From: Coriaria nepalensis
Taxonomy: Eukaryota; Streptophyta; Magnoliopsida; Cucurbitales; Coriariaceae
Reading direction: 5' to 3'
Length of the DNA stretch: 64,000 nt
NCBI GenBank assembly: GCA_027186245.1
Contig: CP114486.1
Location: 5,671,501 to 5,735,500 of the forward strand
The position numbers and the translations under genes are program-made. Positions 23,320 through 35,226 of the stretch are shown piece after piece. Positions within the stretch are counted from its first letter, which is position 1. Each line of letters opens with the position of its first letter. The notes below the pieces were generated by a model. It made no database searches. It was not told the origin of the DNA and was given only the letters and a program-made list of their open reading frames with translations.

Positions 23320-25371
23320 CTCTTTTAATGTACTACCCCAAAGGATCTATCGGATTTGGACCATTCGTGATTACTTTTTTCCATAACTAAAATAATAATA
23401 AATAATACTAGATTTAAAAGAATAAAAACCATATAAAATATTTAAATATGTAATTATATTCTTATAAAATATAGTAGATAAATAAATATATATATATAAA
23501 TTATTAAAATTATAATAAGATAATTTTAATAATAATGTAATTATAATAATAAGATAACTAATACTAGTAAAATATTATAGTATTATTGCATTCCACTTTC
23601 ACGTAAAACATGAATACTTACAGTGAGGTTGGATAGTAGAAACTAAAATCAGGTACAAGAAAGATTATTAGTAAGAGCATGTGTAATTCTATTCGCAATA
23701 AGGTAACTCGATTTATATATATAGATGTACTCACAATTTCATCAGCGTCTCCTGATATGATTATTGGAGTAGTTATTTTTGTCATTGCGTTTGTTGATAT
23801 TATGTTGTTTGTAGTGTTCAAATGAACCGAAATAAGAAACGTTTGGTTGTGAAAAATTTCAAAAAGAATGATGGGAAAAATATTATGAGTAAAGTAAGAG
23901 TAGTATTGCAAAAGGCAACAAAGAGGTTCTAAGTGAGTTACACAGTCAAATAAGTGGATATGTGAGGAATATGTGAGAGATCTGTGATCTATGACGTCTG
24001 TAGGGAATCGTCCACGTATTATTATATCAATGGTAATGAGGATGAACTCCATCTAAAATATCTAAGTAAAGAAATTTATTCTATCAAGACAAGTAAATAT
24101 AAAATTAGTTATGCATTAGATTAGAAGTTGTGTCAAAGTGAATCTATAATTGTGTTGGCAAGAGTTACAACAATTGTGCAACATAAGTTATGGTGGTGAG
24201 TGATGGTATAATTGAAATTTATAATTCTTCAAAAATCATGATTCAAAATTGAGGAAAAAAAAAAAAACATTGACGTGTGATGTTTTATATCATAAAAGAA
24301 TAAAAACTAATAATAAAATATAGTATATAATTATATTTTTATATTAATAAAGTACAATATATATATTAACCACTAATATTATAACAAAATAATCCTAGTA
24401 ATAGAATAATTCTAACAATAAAATAACATTATCAATAAAACCGTAATATCCGATTAGACATCAGTTTTCATTTTAAGGCAACTTATAAAACGTTTTAAAA
24501 TCTGTCTATTAAGATCGAAAAGATTAAACCAAAATAACAAAATTGACCCAAATAACAAAATTAAACCATCTGGGATTTGTTTAAAATGATCCTCAAATAT
24601 GTATTCTCAATCATTTAGATGGTGTCGGGTTATTAAAAGTTATGAGGTGCCATTATTTTAGCATTTGGGAACAGATATTCCAAGACCATACTCTTCGGTC
24701 CAACCTTCTGGGTTTTAGAAGTTGTTCCTTCTTCTTTAATGGACGTTATTAACTTAATGTTTAAATTAATATAATTTCGACCATCATGCTTAAATTAATG
24801 TAATTAGAAGGAAGGTTAAAGTAAAAAAATTATATATATATATATATATTATATACTTAATAAACGTCTAATTATGAATAGAATTAATTTGATCTGTCAC
24901 TTAATTATAGATCGAATACATCCAAAAAAATCTTCTTTAAATAAAATTTTCTAATTTTGATCAGCCTAAATCTAATTCATTACTTTATGCCATAAATCTC
25001 ATAGTTATAGAGCTCAATTGTTATGTTTGAAATTAGTCTAAGAGTTCATAAAACTAATCAAGTTATATTTAAAACGAAATTCTCGAAACAAAACTTTAAT
25101 TTGAAAAAAAAAAAATCTTTAATTTAGTCTTAAAAATATTTAAAAAAAATAATATTAAATATACATATATTCACTAAGCATAATTAGGGAAACATACCTG
25201 TATAAGTTAACAGTATTTTCTATATCATTTTCTTGCCATAAAAATTGCATACATAACTTGAACTGTAATATAAAGAAAGAAAGATTAATAATCATTACAG
25301 ACGAATTAATTAGATAAAAATTTCCAACATCAAAGATTAACTAACTATGGAGTAGTACTAGATTAAATCTA
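23320..25371. other. AT-rich intergenic region between ASY4 and the zinc-finger gene
   Basis: DNA of low complexity with AT runs, including (AT)n at about 24831-24850. A 144-codon minus-strand frame at 23618-24052 shows no recognisable domain and biased AT-driven composition; I do not call it a gene. No RNA gene or clear transposon end was seen. The last part before 25371 should contain the 3' UTR of the zinc-finger gene. Confidence 0.55.
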
Positions 25372-26199
25372 TTAAAGCTTGAGAGATAAATCAAGGCAAT
25401 TGATGAGACAGTACTGTTGGTTTTGTGCTGATGAAGATGAAGTAGTACTGCTTCCTTTGTTAATGATCAGCCTCTGATCATTAAGCTCTAAAGTTGCAGT
25501 ATTACTTTCATTAGAACCTCTCAAAATACCCAAGGAATGACCATGATCATAAGAACTAAAGCCACCATAATCAAAGCCTCGAGTTCGAGCCAAGTTATAT
25601 CGTTGTTGTTGTTGTTGTGCTTGATGAATTGCTGCTAGCCTTCTCATAAGATCCGGCTTGGTAGACCACGATCTGGCTTCATTAAGAAGATGACGATTAT
25701 TGTTATTATAGTTATAATTATTATGGTGATTAGATCCACCACAATCATAACGGGGCTGTTTAGTAGTATAATCAGGGTGAGAGATAGGCCCTAGCCCAAG
25801 CCCTAACCCTAGCCCTAGAGAGAAATTATCATTATTAGTACTAGGGTGAAACAATATAGAACTAGTACCTGCAGCCATGTAATTATAATAGTTTTGAAGA
25901 GAAGAGGAGCCAAGCTGCTGCATACTGTGTAAAGTGTTTTCTCTCATCTTCTCCGTCTCCCTTTCACGTTTGTGGGCATTTTGGTGCCCACCTAGAGCTT
26001 GGAAATTTGAAAACTCTCTCTTGCAATACTTGCAACTAAAAGTTTTGTCTTGTTCTTCTATTACTTTCTTCTGATGATCATCACCATCATGACTACTGGT
26101 CTGATCATCAACATGATGACGATCCAAAAGAAAAAGATGATTATCATTACCATCGTCATGAAGATGTCTGGGATTACCTAATGGCGGTAAGGAGGACAT
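25372..26199 (-). CDS. Single C2H2 zinc-finger protein with QALGGH helix and EAR repression motif
   Basis: An intronless gene for a 275-residue nuclear transcription factor of the plant C1-1i C2H2 class (the KNUCKLES/ZFP group). The single finger is at about residues 56-76, CKYC...QALGGHQNAH, with both Cys and both His present and the plant-specific QALGGH DNA-recognition helix. The C-terminus ends in DLSLKL, a DLN/LxLxL EAR motif that recruits TOPLESS corepressors, so it is likely a repressor. Between them are His/Asp-rich, Asn-rich and Gln-rich simple stretches and a GLGLGLGLG tract. The ATG at 26199 is preceded by a stop-free but non-coding leader; single-exon structure is usual for the class. 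I cannot assign the precise orthologue. Confidence 0.9.
   Translation of the reverse strand: MSSLPPLGNPRHLHDDGNDNHLFLLDRHHVDDQTSSHDGDDHQKKVIEEQDKTFSCKYCKREFSNFQALGGHQNAHKRERETEKMRENTLHSMQQLGSSSLQNYYNYMAAGTSSILFHPSTNNDNFSLGLGLGLGLGPISHPDYTTKQPRYDCGGSNHHNNYNYNNNNRHLLNEARSWSTKPDLMRRLAAIHQAQQQQQRYNLARTRGFDYGGFSSYDHGHSLGILRGSNESNTATLELNDQRLIINKGSSTTSSSSAQNQQYCLINCLDLSLKL
25791..25824 (-). repeat. Telomere-like repeat inside the zinc-finger coding region
   Basis: On the minus strand this stretch reads as variants of TTTAGGG-like units (GGGCTAGGGTTAGGGCTTGG) and encodes the GLGLGLGL tract. It contains exact CCCTAACCCTAG on the plus strand. Most simply explained by repeat expansion under coding constraint. 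Confidence 0.6.
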
Positions 26200-28133
26200 C
26201 GTGGTTATATGGCTGCGTTTGATTTGGACAGATGTAACTTAAGAACATGTTGTTTATATTTATAGGGTAGTTATGGATTAGTGATTAGTGAATGACATCT
26301 GGCTGGAACGTTATATATCAAATCTGATGATACTTCCCATTTGGGAAAAACAATATATATTTTGATGATAAGATCATGTGATGTAAGGTAATTTTATTCT
26401 TAAATGGTATACTGTTAGTATTAAAATTTGAGAATCTCATGATTTGACTACTAAAATCATCATTATCATTATTATTATTTTTAATTATTATTATTTTTTA
26501 CAATTATCCTTTCGTCGGTAATTCATATAAGTATAATTAGGCTTGATATGGAAATAACAGGACAGAGGATCGATATTGAGAAATAGAGTTTTAATTATAT
26601 GGATTTTCCACCATACATATGTTACGTTTAATTATTATTGTAACTAAGAATACAAAGATTAAGGTACGTTATAATTGCTTGATGTACAAGTTATAAAAGA
26701 AATTAAATGTAATTCCGTATAAGGAGAGTTTCATACGATTAAGTATTGTTGTATAAACAAACTTACCATAAGACAACCTTAACAGTCGTTACTTTATAGA
26801 ATATTATCGCTAATATAATTAAAAGCCTAAAGGCATTATGGATACAATTTCTCCCTGTGGGATATTAATATGAAATTAGATATGGATCAATTCAAAATTT
26901 AACTAAGAAAAAAATTTATTTATATAATTTATTAGAATCCTTATCGATGATGTGATTGATCTGTATATTTGGATGAATTTGTGCTACTGGCCCGATTTAC
27001 ACTGAGTTTTTCGCTATTTTAAGGTCGGGCTGGATCAAACCTCAAAAAAATGAGCCAAGCCAAGGCCGGCACATTTGTTAAATATATGTCGAGCCCTGCT
27101 CGGGAAGCCTTTTGGATTTATCCCAGATTTGTCCTGACCTAAAACGGGTCCGGTCTTATCCTTTTTAAATAAAAATAAGAATAATAATGATAAATAAATA
27201 AAATTTTGGCTAAATAAATATTTTATTGCGTATTATTAAATAATATATAGATGATTAAACTATTTTTGCTCAACTATCATGATTCTGTCAAAAAAATATC
27301 TCAACTCGAAGGAGAAAAAAATGGATCTTATAATGAAACTATAAATAAAGAAAAATAAATAAATAATAAAAGTTTACAAGTAAACTATTATCTATTATCT
27401 ATTTATTAATAGTAGTTGATCATTACTAACATAAAATAATAATTACCTTAGATATTGGTTTAATTTATGGAAAATAACATATTCGAAATTGAGATTAAAA
27501 ATAAGAGATTGAGATTAATGATAAGAAATATATGAATTATGTAAGAATGAAGATTAATTATAATTTTGAGTATTAGAAATTAGAAAATTAGATAAGAGAG
27601 AGAGAGAGTGTAAGAAAATATAAGGAAAAATTAGAATGAAAAAAATATATTTTTATAAGGAAAATTCGGATTAAAAGAGAATTTAAAAATTATTATGTGA
27701 GCGGGGGTAAAATAAAAAGAAAAAAAATTTTTACAGATTGAAATAAATTAAATTTTAAAATATGTAATTGGTGGGTTGGGTCGGGCCAACGAACTTGAAA
27801 TTGTGTCCATACCTGACCCTTGCATCCGGACCGAATTTCTAGCCGGACTTTTTTATCGAACTACAAACGAGCCGAAAAGACCATGACAGCCAAAATTTGT
27901 GCCCATACCATTTGGACAAAAATCCAAACCTCTTCATTTCTTTATAATTTCTTCTACGACCGAATTGATAAACTATATTAAATTATAATACTATTATCAT
28001 TCAATCATAAGAAAAATTTATGTTAGTCTCTCATGCACTTGCCTTCCTTGAATAATTTAAAGATATTATGCCAGTTGGTTGTTATAACAAAAACAAAATA
28101 AGGAAAATTAAAGGACAAAGAAAAAGAACAAAA
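26200..28133. other. Zinc-finger promoter and AT-rich DNA with a candidate decayed transposon
   Basis: The first few hundred bases upstream of 26199 should be the promoter and leader of the zinc-finger gene. From about 26985 to 27915 there are two GC-richer edges in otherwise AT-rich DNA: GGTCGGGCTGGATCAAACC near 27023 and GGGTCGGGCCAACGAAC near 27778. Both use the CGGGCC/GGTCGGGC vocabulary common at ends of plant hAT-like elements. Termini and target-site duplication could not be fixed. No intact transposase frame is present. A GA run occurs near 27597-27608. Confidence 0.35.
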
Positions 28134-28206
28134 TGTTGCTGCCCAGGATCGAACTGGGGACCTTTAGTGTGTAAGACTAACGTGATAACCACTACACCAC
28201 AGCAAC
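28134..28206 (-). tRNA. tRNA-Val (anticodon UAC)
   Basis: A 73-nt cloverleaf on the minus strand without intron. The acceptor stem GTTGCTG pairs with CAGCAAC followed by the discriminator A (position 28134). The anticodon arm is TTAGT-CTTACAC-ACTAA with anticodon TAC, decoding GUA valine. The T arm CCCAG-TTCGATC-CTGGG is perfect, and boxes A (GTGGTGTAGTGG) and B (GTTCGATCC) needed for RNA polymerase III are intact. It lies 148 bp upstream of the PPR start codon, in the opposite orientation. Confidence 0.96.
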
Positions 28207-28353
28207 CTCTTGTTCATTTATTTTGAAACACTGTTTCTAGTTTTCGTTAAAACGCTTAAACCCTGAGCTCAAATTGCTGTCCGAAATTACATTTTCATTT
28301 TCATTTTCTCTCCCAAATTGAAGGCGCAAACACCATTTCCTTAAACCCTAGCA

Positions 28354-30253
28354 ATGGATTCCAAGATCTTCTTCTCCAAATTCCTGACTCGTTGTGCCAG
28401 GAACTGCAGATATTACTATACTAATCGGACGAAGAAGACGACATTGTACTCCAAAATCAGTCCGCTTGGTGATCCTACCATCAGTCTGATGCTGGAGCTC
28501 GACAGCTGGGTCCAGAAGGGGAATAAAGTCCGAATCGCTGAGCTTCAGCGCATCATTCAAGACCTTCGCAAGCGCAAACGTTTCTCCCAAGCTCTTCAGG
28601 TCTGATCGTTCCTTTCCTTACCACTTCTTCTTTTTTAGTTTATGGTGTCATTTGTTTGCTGAGAAATTGTGCGGAAAGGAATATGAAATTTGGACAGAAA
28701 TTATGGTTTTTATTTAGACATAAATTTATGGGGCATGTGTGCACGACCTGCTAATCCAATAGGATTAACACTATATGGTCTTCCTTTCTCTGTAAATTCA
28801 AATATGTTTAATCCTATGCCTTTTTCGGCTATTATATAACATTATATTGAGCTCGGTGAGAATACTCGGCCTCATACTAAATGTGGACTTTTGAGTTTGA
28901 ATCCTCGATTAATAAGGCTGGGAATTTGCCAATCTCTCCATTTTAGTATTGTGATTTTTGTTGGATTGGGTCCCATTTTTCTGCACATCCCCTAAGTTTT
29001 TTTCTCATTCGGTAAGTAAGTATCTGCCTGTTTTGTTTCATTTATGAGAATCGGATATATTTCACAACAGAAAAGTTGATGACATGAACACAGATTCACA
29101 TACAGACATAGAAAATGGTCTCTTTTTATCAACTACCTTCTTAAATTGTTAAGATGAACAGGTTAGTTTTCTAAATATTTTTCTCAGTGATTTGTCATTT
29201 CTTAACACATTTTCTACAATTCAGGTTTCTGAATGGATGAGCAAGAATGGCATTTGCATATTTTCCCCAACAGAGCATGCTATCCAGTTAGATCTCATAG
29301 GCCGTGTTCAAGGATATCTGCATGCAGAAGAATACTTTAACAAGCTTAAAAACCAAGACAAGACCGAGAAAACATATGGATCACTTCTAAATTGCTATGT
29401 TAGACAACGCCAAACTGATCGATCCCTCTCCCATCTAGAAAAAATGAAGGAATTAGGCTTTGCTTCATCCACACTAACTTACAATGATATTATGTGTTTG
29501 TACACAAATATCGGCCAACATGAAAAGGTTCCTCTAGTATTAACAGAGATGAAGGAAAACAATGTTTCTCCGGACAATTTCAGTTACAGAATCTGCATCA
29601 ATTCATTTGGGGCTAAATCAAATATTGAAGGGATGGAAAAAGTCTTGAAAGAAGTGGAAAGTGAATCTAAAGTTGTCATGGATTGGAACACTTATGCTGT
29701 TGTTGCAAATATTTATATAAAATCAGGTCTTAATGATAAGGCAATTGAAGCATTGAGAAAAGCAGAAGAACGGCTTAGTAAGAAAGATGGGACAGGCTAC
29801 AGCCATCTAATATCACTTTATACGAGTCTTGAGAATAAAAAGGAGGTATTGAGATTGTGGGCTTTGGAGAAATGTGCTTGTAAGAGGTGTATAAACAGGG
29901 ATTATATAACCATGTTGGAGTCACTGGTCAAACTTGGGGAGTTTGAAGAAGCTGAGAAGTTGCTTAAAGAATGGGAATCTTCTGAAAACTGTTATGATTT
30001 TCGAGTTCCAAATGCTGTGATATTAGGGTTTTGTAACAAAGGAATGTGGGACCGGGCAGAAGCATTGCTTAGTGAATTGAGGGAGAAAGGAAAGACTACT
30101 ACTGCAAATAGCTGGGGTGTATTGGCTGCTGGATATTTGGATAAGGGCAAGACAGAGAAAGCTTCAGAGTGCGTTAAAGCAGCATATAGTGTAGATGGAG
30201 GAAAAGGATGGAAGCCAAGTGCTAAGTTGATGAAAGGGTTATTGCTTGGATAG
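28354..30253 (+). CDS. PPR protein similar to At4g21705, likely mitochondrial, shortened C-terminus
   Basis: P-class pentatricopeptide proteins bind organellar RNA. Exons: 28354-28599 and 29225-30253, joined in phase 0, 424 residues. The N-terminus is basic and Arg/Thr-rich (MDSKIFFSKFLTRCARNCRYYYTNRTKK), as in a mitochondrial presequence. Family marks are TLYSKISPLGDP, RKRFSQALQVSEWM, FSPTEHAIQLDLIGRV, KTYGSLLNCYVRQ, LTYNDIMCLYTNIGQHEKVP and MDWNTYAVVANIYIKSG, which make about seven repeats. The frame stops at 30251-30253, shortly after WKPSAKLMKGLLLG, whereas the Arabidopsis homologue as I recall it continues about 70 more residues. The downstream DNA has short in-phase-shifted codons (AWIADN in another frame), suggesting an indel. 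A CTTAAACCCTAG telobox-like motif precedes the start codon. Confidence 0.9.
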
Positions 30254-31659
30254 CTGATAATAGCAAGGTATTGAGGATTTGGTTCCTTCTGCGAGGATGT
30301 TGTTAAATGTTTTAAGTGAATAAAGTTTTTAGCTCTGTTTTCTTTCTTTCTGAAGCTTCTATTTTCTTTCTGAAGCACTATGAGCCCATAGGTTTGCTGC
30401 AAGTTTTTAGGTGATTGGAAAAAAAAAAGATGGTTATTTGATGATAATTTTTTTTTTTCTTTGGAATCTAAGATAAGTTTTTTAGTGTTGGGCCTTCTGG
30501 AATTCAGTTACTAAGTATTAAGGTGTTTCAATGCATTTGGTTTCTTAGTTCAGTTCTGATCAAAGAAGGGAGTAAAACTAGAAATGAGTTCTTAAAGAGG
30601 TAGGAGTATTTTGACTATATCATGCTCGGCCCCTTCAACAATGGGTTTTTAAGCATGTGCCCCTCTGAACTATGAATACTGACACTAACCCTCTCTAAAC
30701 TATCCAAACTCCCTCTTGATCTCTTTGAATAATCACATTTTAGCTATTTACCTCTCATCACCAAAATTTCATTTTTTTTTTCTTCTTAACAAACAGACAT
30801 TCGTGTGCGATACAGTTCCTTATGCGTATTAATAGGATGCCATTAAGAAACTTTAATTTTACTAATCGAGATAGGATATTGTCACCTCTTCATAAATCTC
30901 GATCAATTCTAATCCTTCATATCAAACATTTTCTTGCCCTAGTGAATTAAAAACCCCGTTTCTAGAGAGAGATGATCACATGAATCGGTCGTGTTAAAGT
31001 TAAAATAGATAGAAATTTGGTAATAATGGGGTAAGTGGATAAAATATAATTTCTTATGGGCAAACTGTGAGTTTTGATAGTTTAGAGTGGGTAAAATACA
31101 TAAAAGTATAATAATTTAAGGACTAAAGTATAGGTTCTGTAGTTCAAGAGGGTATAAAATGTTAGAAGTTTATAATTTATGAGGGCAAAGTTGAGAGGGG
31201 TTATTGCATATTCTAGGACTATTTTGCTACAAGGAGATAAAAGTCAGCATTTAAGATTAAATAAATATTGACATTAGCTTGATCTTATGATCTCAATTGG
31301 TTAAAGTAAAATACTCTCGGAAAGAAAAATATGTCCCCGACAAAAATAAGTGACCAAACCAATTTCATTTATTGACATACAATAAATCGAACATTCAGAA
31401 AATAGACTGAATTTTATCAAGAAATTCGATTATTTTGTTATTATTAAAATTTTTTCAATCACTTAGTTCACAGTACTATATAACAAGCACATCAATTTCA
31501 AATAAGATTACAAAAATAATATATGAATTGCGGATACAAGAAAAAGAAAATCTCAACCCTTCAAATATGACCTCCTTTCTTTAAATTAATTCAAATAAGT
31601 CTTCTCAAACATCATAAACACATTTTGTTTTGTTCTTTCAAGAGAACACTGATATGGAA
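30254..31659. other. PPR and SDE5 3' flanks with a candidate inverted-repeat element
   Basis: Converging genes flank this region. From about 30600 to 31215 phrases such as CCCTCTGAACTATGAA (left half) appear, and in the right half their reverse-complement style (TATAATTTATGAGGGCAAAG), as in plant MITEs or Mutator-like ends; ACTATTTTG-type ends are seen on the right and TTTTGACTAT on the left. No protein is encoded. The right edge merges with AT-rich DNA before the SDE5 stop codon. Confidence 0.35.
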
Positions 31660-34600
31660 TCATATTGTAGTCGACTTCACAGGATCCGAACGTTTTCGAT
31701 TGATAGAATCCAAGTGAATGAGAATTGTACCACCATTTCCTTCCTCGACCCACTTAATGGATCGTCTCTCTAAGAATTTCATAATCTGTCAATATAAAAA
31801 ATGGAAGAAAATTTATGATTATAGAGAAGAGATGGAGTCGTCTTTGTGATTAATTTGTTTCAATTCTGGATTGCAATTCTTACTTACCAGTCTCCGACGA
31901 GACCCTTTTGAGGTATCTTCTTCATTATTGGTATCGATAATGACTTTAAGATGTGTGATTGCTGATGGAAAAATAAAAAATAACAAATTGAAAGGATTAA
32001 TATGCTAAATGAAATTTCAAAAACCAAATCAATAATATATCTAAAAGACCAAACTAATTCAACTCACATGGGATCCCAGACTGTGCAGAAATATGACACT
32101 TTAAAAGTTGTACTGCCTCCTTGGCATCATGCTCGTGCAAATCAAGCTTCATTTCATCTTCAGTTTCCTCATTTCTGGAAATTATACAACAGAAATTGGG
32201 TTAGAGAGAGAGAGATTGAGAAAGAGTTACACCATAAGAAGCTAACCTAGTTTGAAGAATCATTCGGCTGGATTCTTCATCTGCATCTTGAGCCTTTTGT
32301 TGAAAAAACTGCCCCTAATAAATGCAAGGCACACACCCAAACAAGGAAGGATATATCTCATTTGGTGATATGTTATTTTAAGACAAAAGTATTGGATAAT
32401 AATCAGAAACACTGCTTGTTGGAACAGTGTTCGTCTTTCTCTGTGTTCTCTTTCTATGGCAAGTTGCAAGAGGCTATATATTTAAAAAATACGAGAGATC
32501 AAAGCACAGATTTGTAAATTCATAACGACAATAATCTGTGTACCTGTTCAAGAAGTTTCCCCGCACGAATATGATCCCCCTCAGCAAATGCATCTACAGC
32601 CTAAAAATACGGAAGTTGTGGCTTTTCATTGATTAAAAAAATCAACTCTATTACAAGTATATACGAGTACAAAAAGCCATACAATGAAGAATAAAAGGCA
32701 CTTACAGCTTTATAGTATTCCTTCACTGTGCCCCGATACTCCTTAATGGCTTTACGGAGGAGATGGAAGCTATCATCTTCATCATCAGCTGCAATTATAG
32801 GAACATTTTATAAAGCCAAGACTTGGCAAAGAAAAGATATCTAGGCCGTTAGAATTTTCTATGGATCTCCACTGTAATTTGGAAATTAACAATTTATATC
32901 ATAAAAACAGGGGTTTCAATCATCAAGGAAGTTTAGATCTTGTTTTGCAAACAGATTACAAGTTACAAATCAAGAACGTTTGCTTTTGAAACCAGAATGT
33001 GACCATACAAAGAGAAATCACAATTCCATATTCAGAAATAGTAGAGATTTCATGAAGTAAAAGCATGTACGAGACAAAAAGACGAGCACGATTCTTTTCT
33101 TCCATATCAGACAATTTCCAACAAATACTATAGGTTCCAGAAATACTGCAAGTTTAATCAAGTAGTAATAAATGAAGTTTCTATGAATTACCGTTCACAT
33201 TATCTTGCTGCAAGAAAGCCATAAAGGCATTAGGATCTTCATCACTATCAACGGGAGGTTCATAAACAGTATTTCCGAATCCTCTAGAACTTTTTAGGGA
33301 TGTTACTTTTCTTTGACGTGATTCTTGTTTCTTGTCGGGGGAACTAAATAATGCAGGCAAAATATCCTTCTGGACATTATTTCGTGTCTTCCGATCTCCG
33401 GTTGAGTCTAAGTCATCTGCATTTGGAATTTTATTTCCATTGCTGGATTAAGAAAAGCTATGATCAATTCAGACTCATTGAAACCACATGAAAGCTATAT
33501 ATTACCTCAAAATGAAGTGATAAAGAGGAGAGAAAAAGAGAGAGAGAGAGAGAGAGAGGAGCGAGACGAAAAAAAGATAAAGACTTTTAGATATTCGAGA
33601 GTAAAAAATATTTTAAATATACGAAACTTAGAAAAAGAGGGGGGTGAAAGAAAGAAAAAGCACCCTCTGAGTAGATTCTTGTCTTGCACGTTCCTCTGGC
33701 ACGAAAGCAACTTTGACTTGGGACGAATATGTATAACCTGTAGATAGAATGACCATATTTATAAACTTATTAGCAAGTGAAAGGTTCTTACGCATGAACA
33801 TATGAAGTTGAGTAGGCCATCTCCTATCAACTCCATTGTATAACAATTTGAGCGACTACTTACTTAGAAGCAAACTTTTTGGTTTTATGTCGCACAGAAG
33901 ATAGTTACTACTTACTAAGAATATGATATATAGTAAACAAATACGAGAGAGACAAACTGTTATGAGCAATTGCTAGGATTACACTGACCTTATCTGTGGA
34001 TTTACAAATAGAATGGTTTCTTTCATTTGAAGTCGCTGCTGATAGTTCAAGTAGCTTCTCCATTGTCTGAATGTGCAAAAAAGAAAGAGATCACATGTAG
34101 TGATATTGCAACAATATCTGGAGGATACAAAATTATATGTTCATATGTACAGCGTTAAGAATACAGGAATGGAAATACTGTTGATGATTAAATAATAAAC
34201 AGAGACACTCTTCTATCCTATCTTCTTTATTTCCTTTGGAAACATGACCCCACAGATATTGAACTGAGCTCAAGAGATTCATAAATCTAAGCTCAGTGAG
34301 ATCATTGTAATATAAATCATCATTGGTTTAGAATATATTAGTTATCATGAAGTTTGCTGAAAGCAAGATAACCTTTCACTGAAAATTTTCATTTTACATT
34401 CCTAAATTTCCCAAAGAATCAATTGATTAAAAAAAACAAGACATTTTACTTACTTTTTGCAGATCATATCCGATGGTACCTGCACATTTGATAAAAAGCT
34501 TAATTAGAGTTCATTAAATTGAATATCTGGAAGGCATTCATCGCTATATCAATGTCTATCTTTTTTTTGTAATACAGCATTAAGTCACTGTCTATATTGC

Positions 34601-35226
34601 AAATTGCATATAATCAAAGATGTATCATGTTGTAATAAAATGAAATAAAGATGCTTACCAAGAACTTGCCTAATAACATCCCCTTTCAGCTTGAACCTAA
34701 CACCTAGCAGGCCATAAAGAAAATTTTCCACATTCTTATGTAAGTGGCAATCCTTGGCAGAATTCTTACCACCTTCCTCCCCACAAACTTTAGAAATAGG
34801 CATAACCTTTGAATTCAGCTTCAGTGGTTTGGTTTTTTTACAAATCCCATTTACCGATGTGTTCGTCCTTACAGAATTTTTACCAGCAACACTTGAAACA
34901 GTGCCTACTGAAACTGAATGCCATTTTTCCTTCGAATCTTTGAAAGTTTCATTTTGACGTGACTTCTCAGAATTATTACGGTAGGATGATCGAGAACGTC
35001 GTTTAACTCTAACCCCACCATTAGATGTAAGAGAGACCGATGCACATACTCGCTTGTTATGAAGAATTTCTCCAGCCAAATGTGCATTCTGGTCTGCCTT
35101 GACATAAGCAGAAGCTATTTCCGCAGGAGAAAATGTAGAACCAAATGCATCAATCAAACCCTCTAGTGCCTTTTCTTCATCATCTTTAATTGGTACTCTT
35201 GAGGCATCTGCTTCCTTTCGATTCAT
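31660..35226 (-). CDS. SDE5: SDE5, silencing factor with UBA-like, DUF1771 and Smr-like regions
   Basis: SDE5 is a plant protein related to mRNA export factors and needed with RDR6 and SGS3 for transgene silencing and trans-acting siRNA production. Minus-strand exons in order: 35226-34659, 34479-34454, 34066-33989, 33737-33664, 33442-33192, 32788-32706, 32600-32544, 32314-32247, 32174-32068, 31961-31888, 31785-31660. Every junction keeps phase and gives 503 residues. I start at ATG 35226 (MNRKEADASR); the frame is open above it only from a GTG. The N-terminus carries a UBA-like helix set (EEKALEGLIDAFGSTFSPAEIASAYVKA); exons 6-8 form the DUF1771 helices (FHLLRKAIKEYRGTVKEYYKAAVDAFAEGDHIRAGKLLEQ); exons 9-11 an Smr-like fold (LDLHEHDAKEAVQLL, LKVIIDT). 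The exon 4 donor (GTGCTT) is weak. Exon 2 is only 26 nt. Confidence 0.9.
33535..33558. repeat. GA microsatellite in SDE5 intron 4
   Basis: An AGAGAG run lies between SDE5 exons 4 and 5; on the transcribed strand it is a CT-rich tract, which may help define the exon 5 acceptor region only indirectly since it is about 100 bp upstream. Confidence 0.7.

Noticed and set aside
23618..24052. 144-codon minus-strand open frame
   Set aside because: Composition is driven by AT-rich DNA (Ile, Leu, Thr, Asn), there is no recognisable domain, no splice context and no conserved motif.
33460..33747. Plus-strand frame rich in Lys, Arg and Glu
   Set aside because: Produced by the GA microsatellite and by the antisense of SDE5 exon 4.
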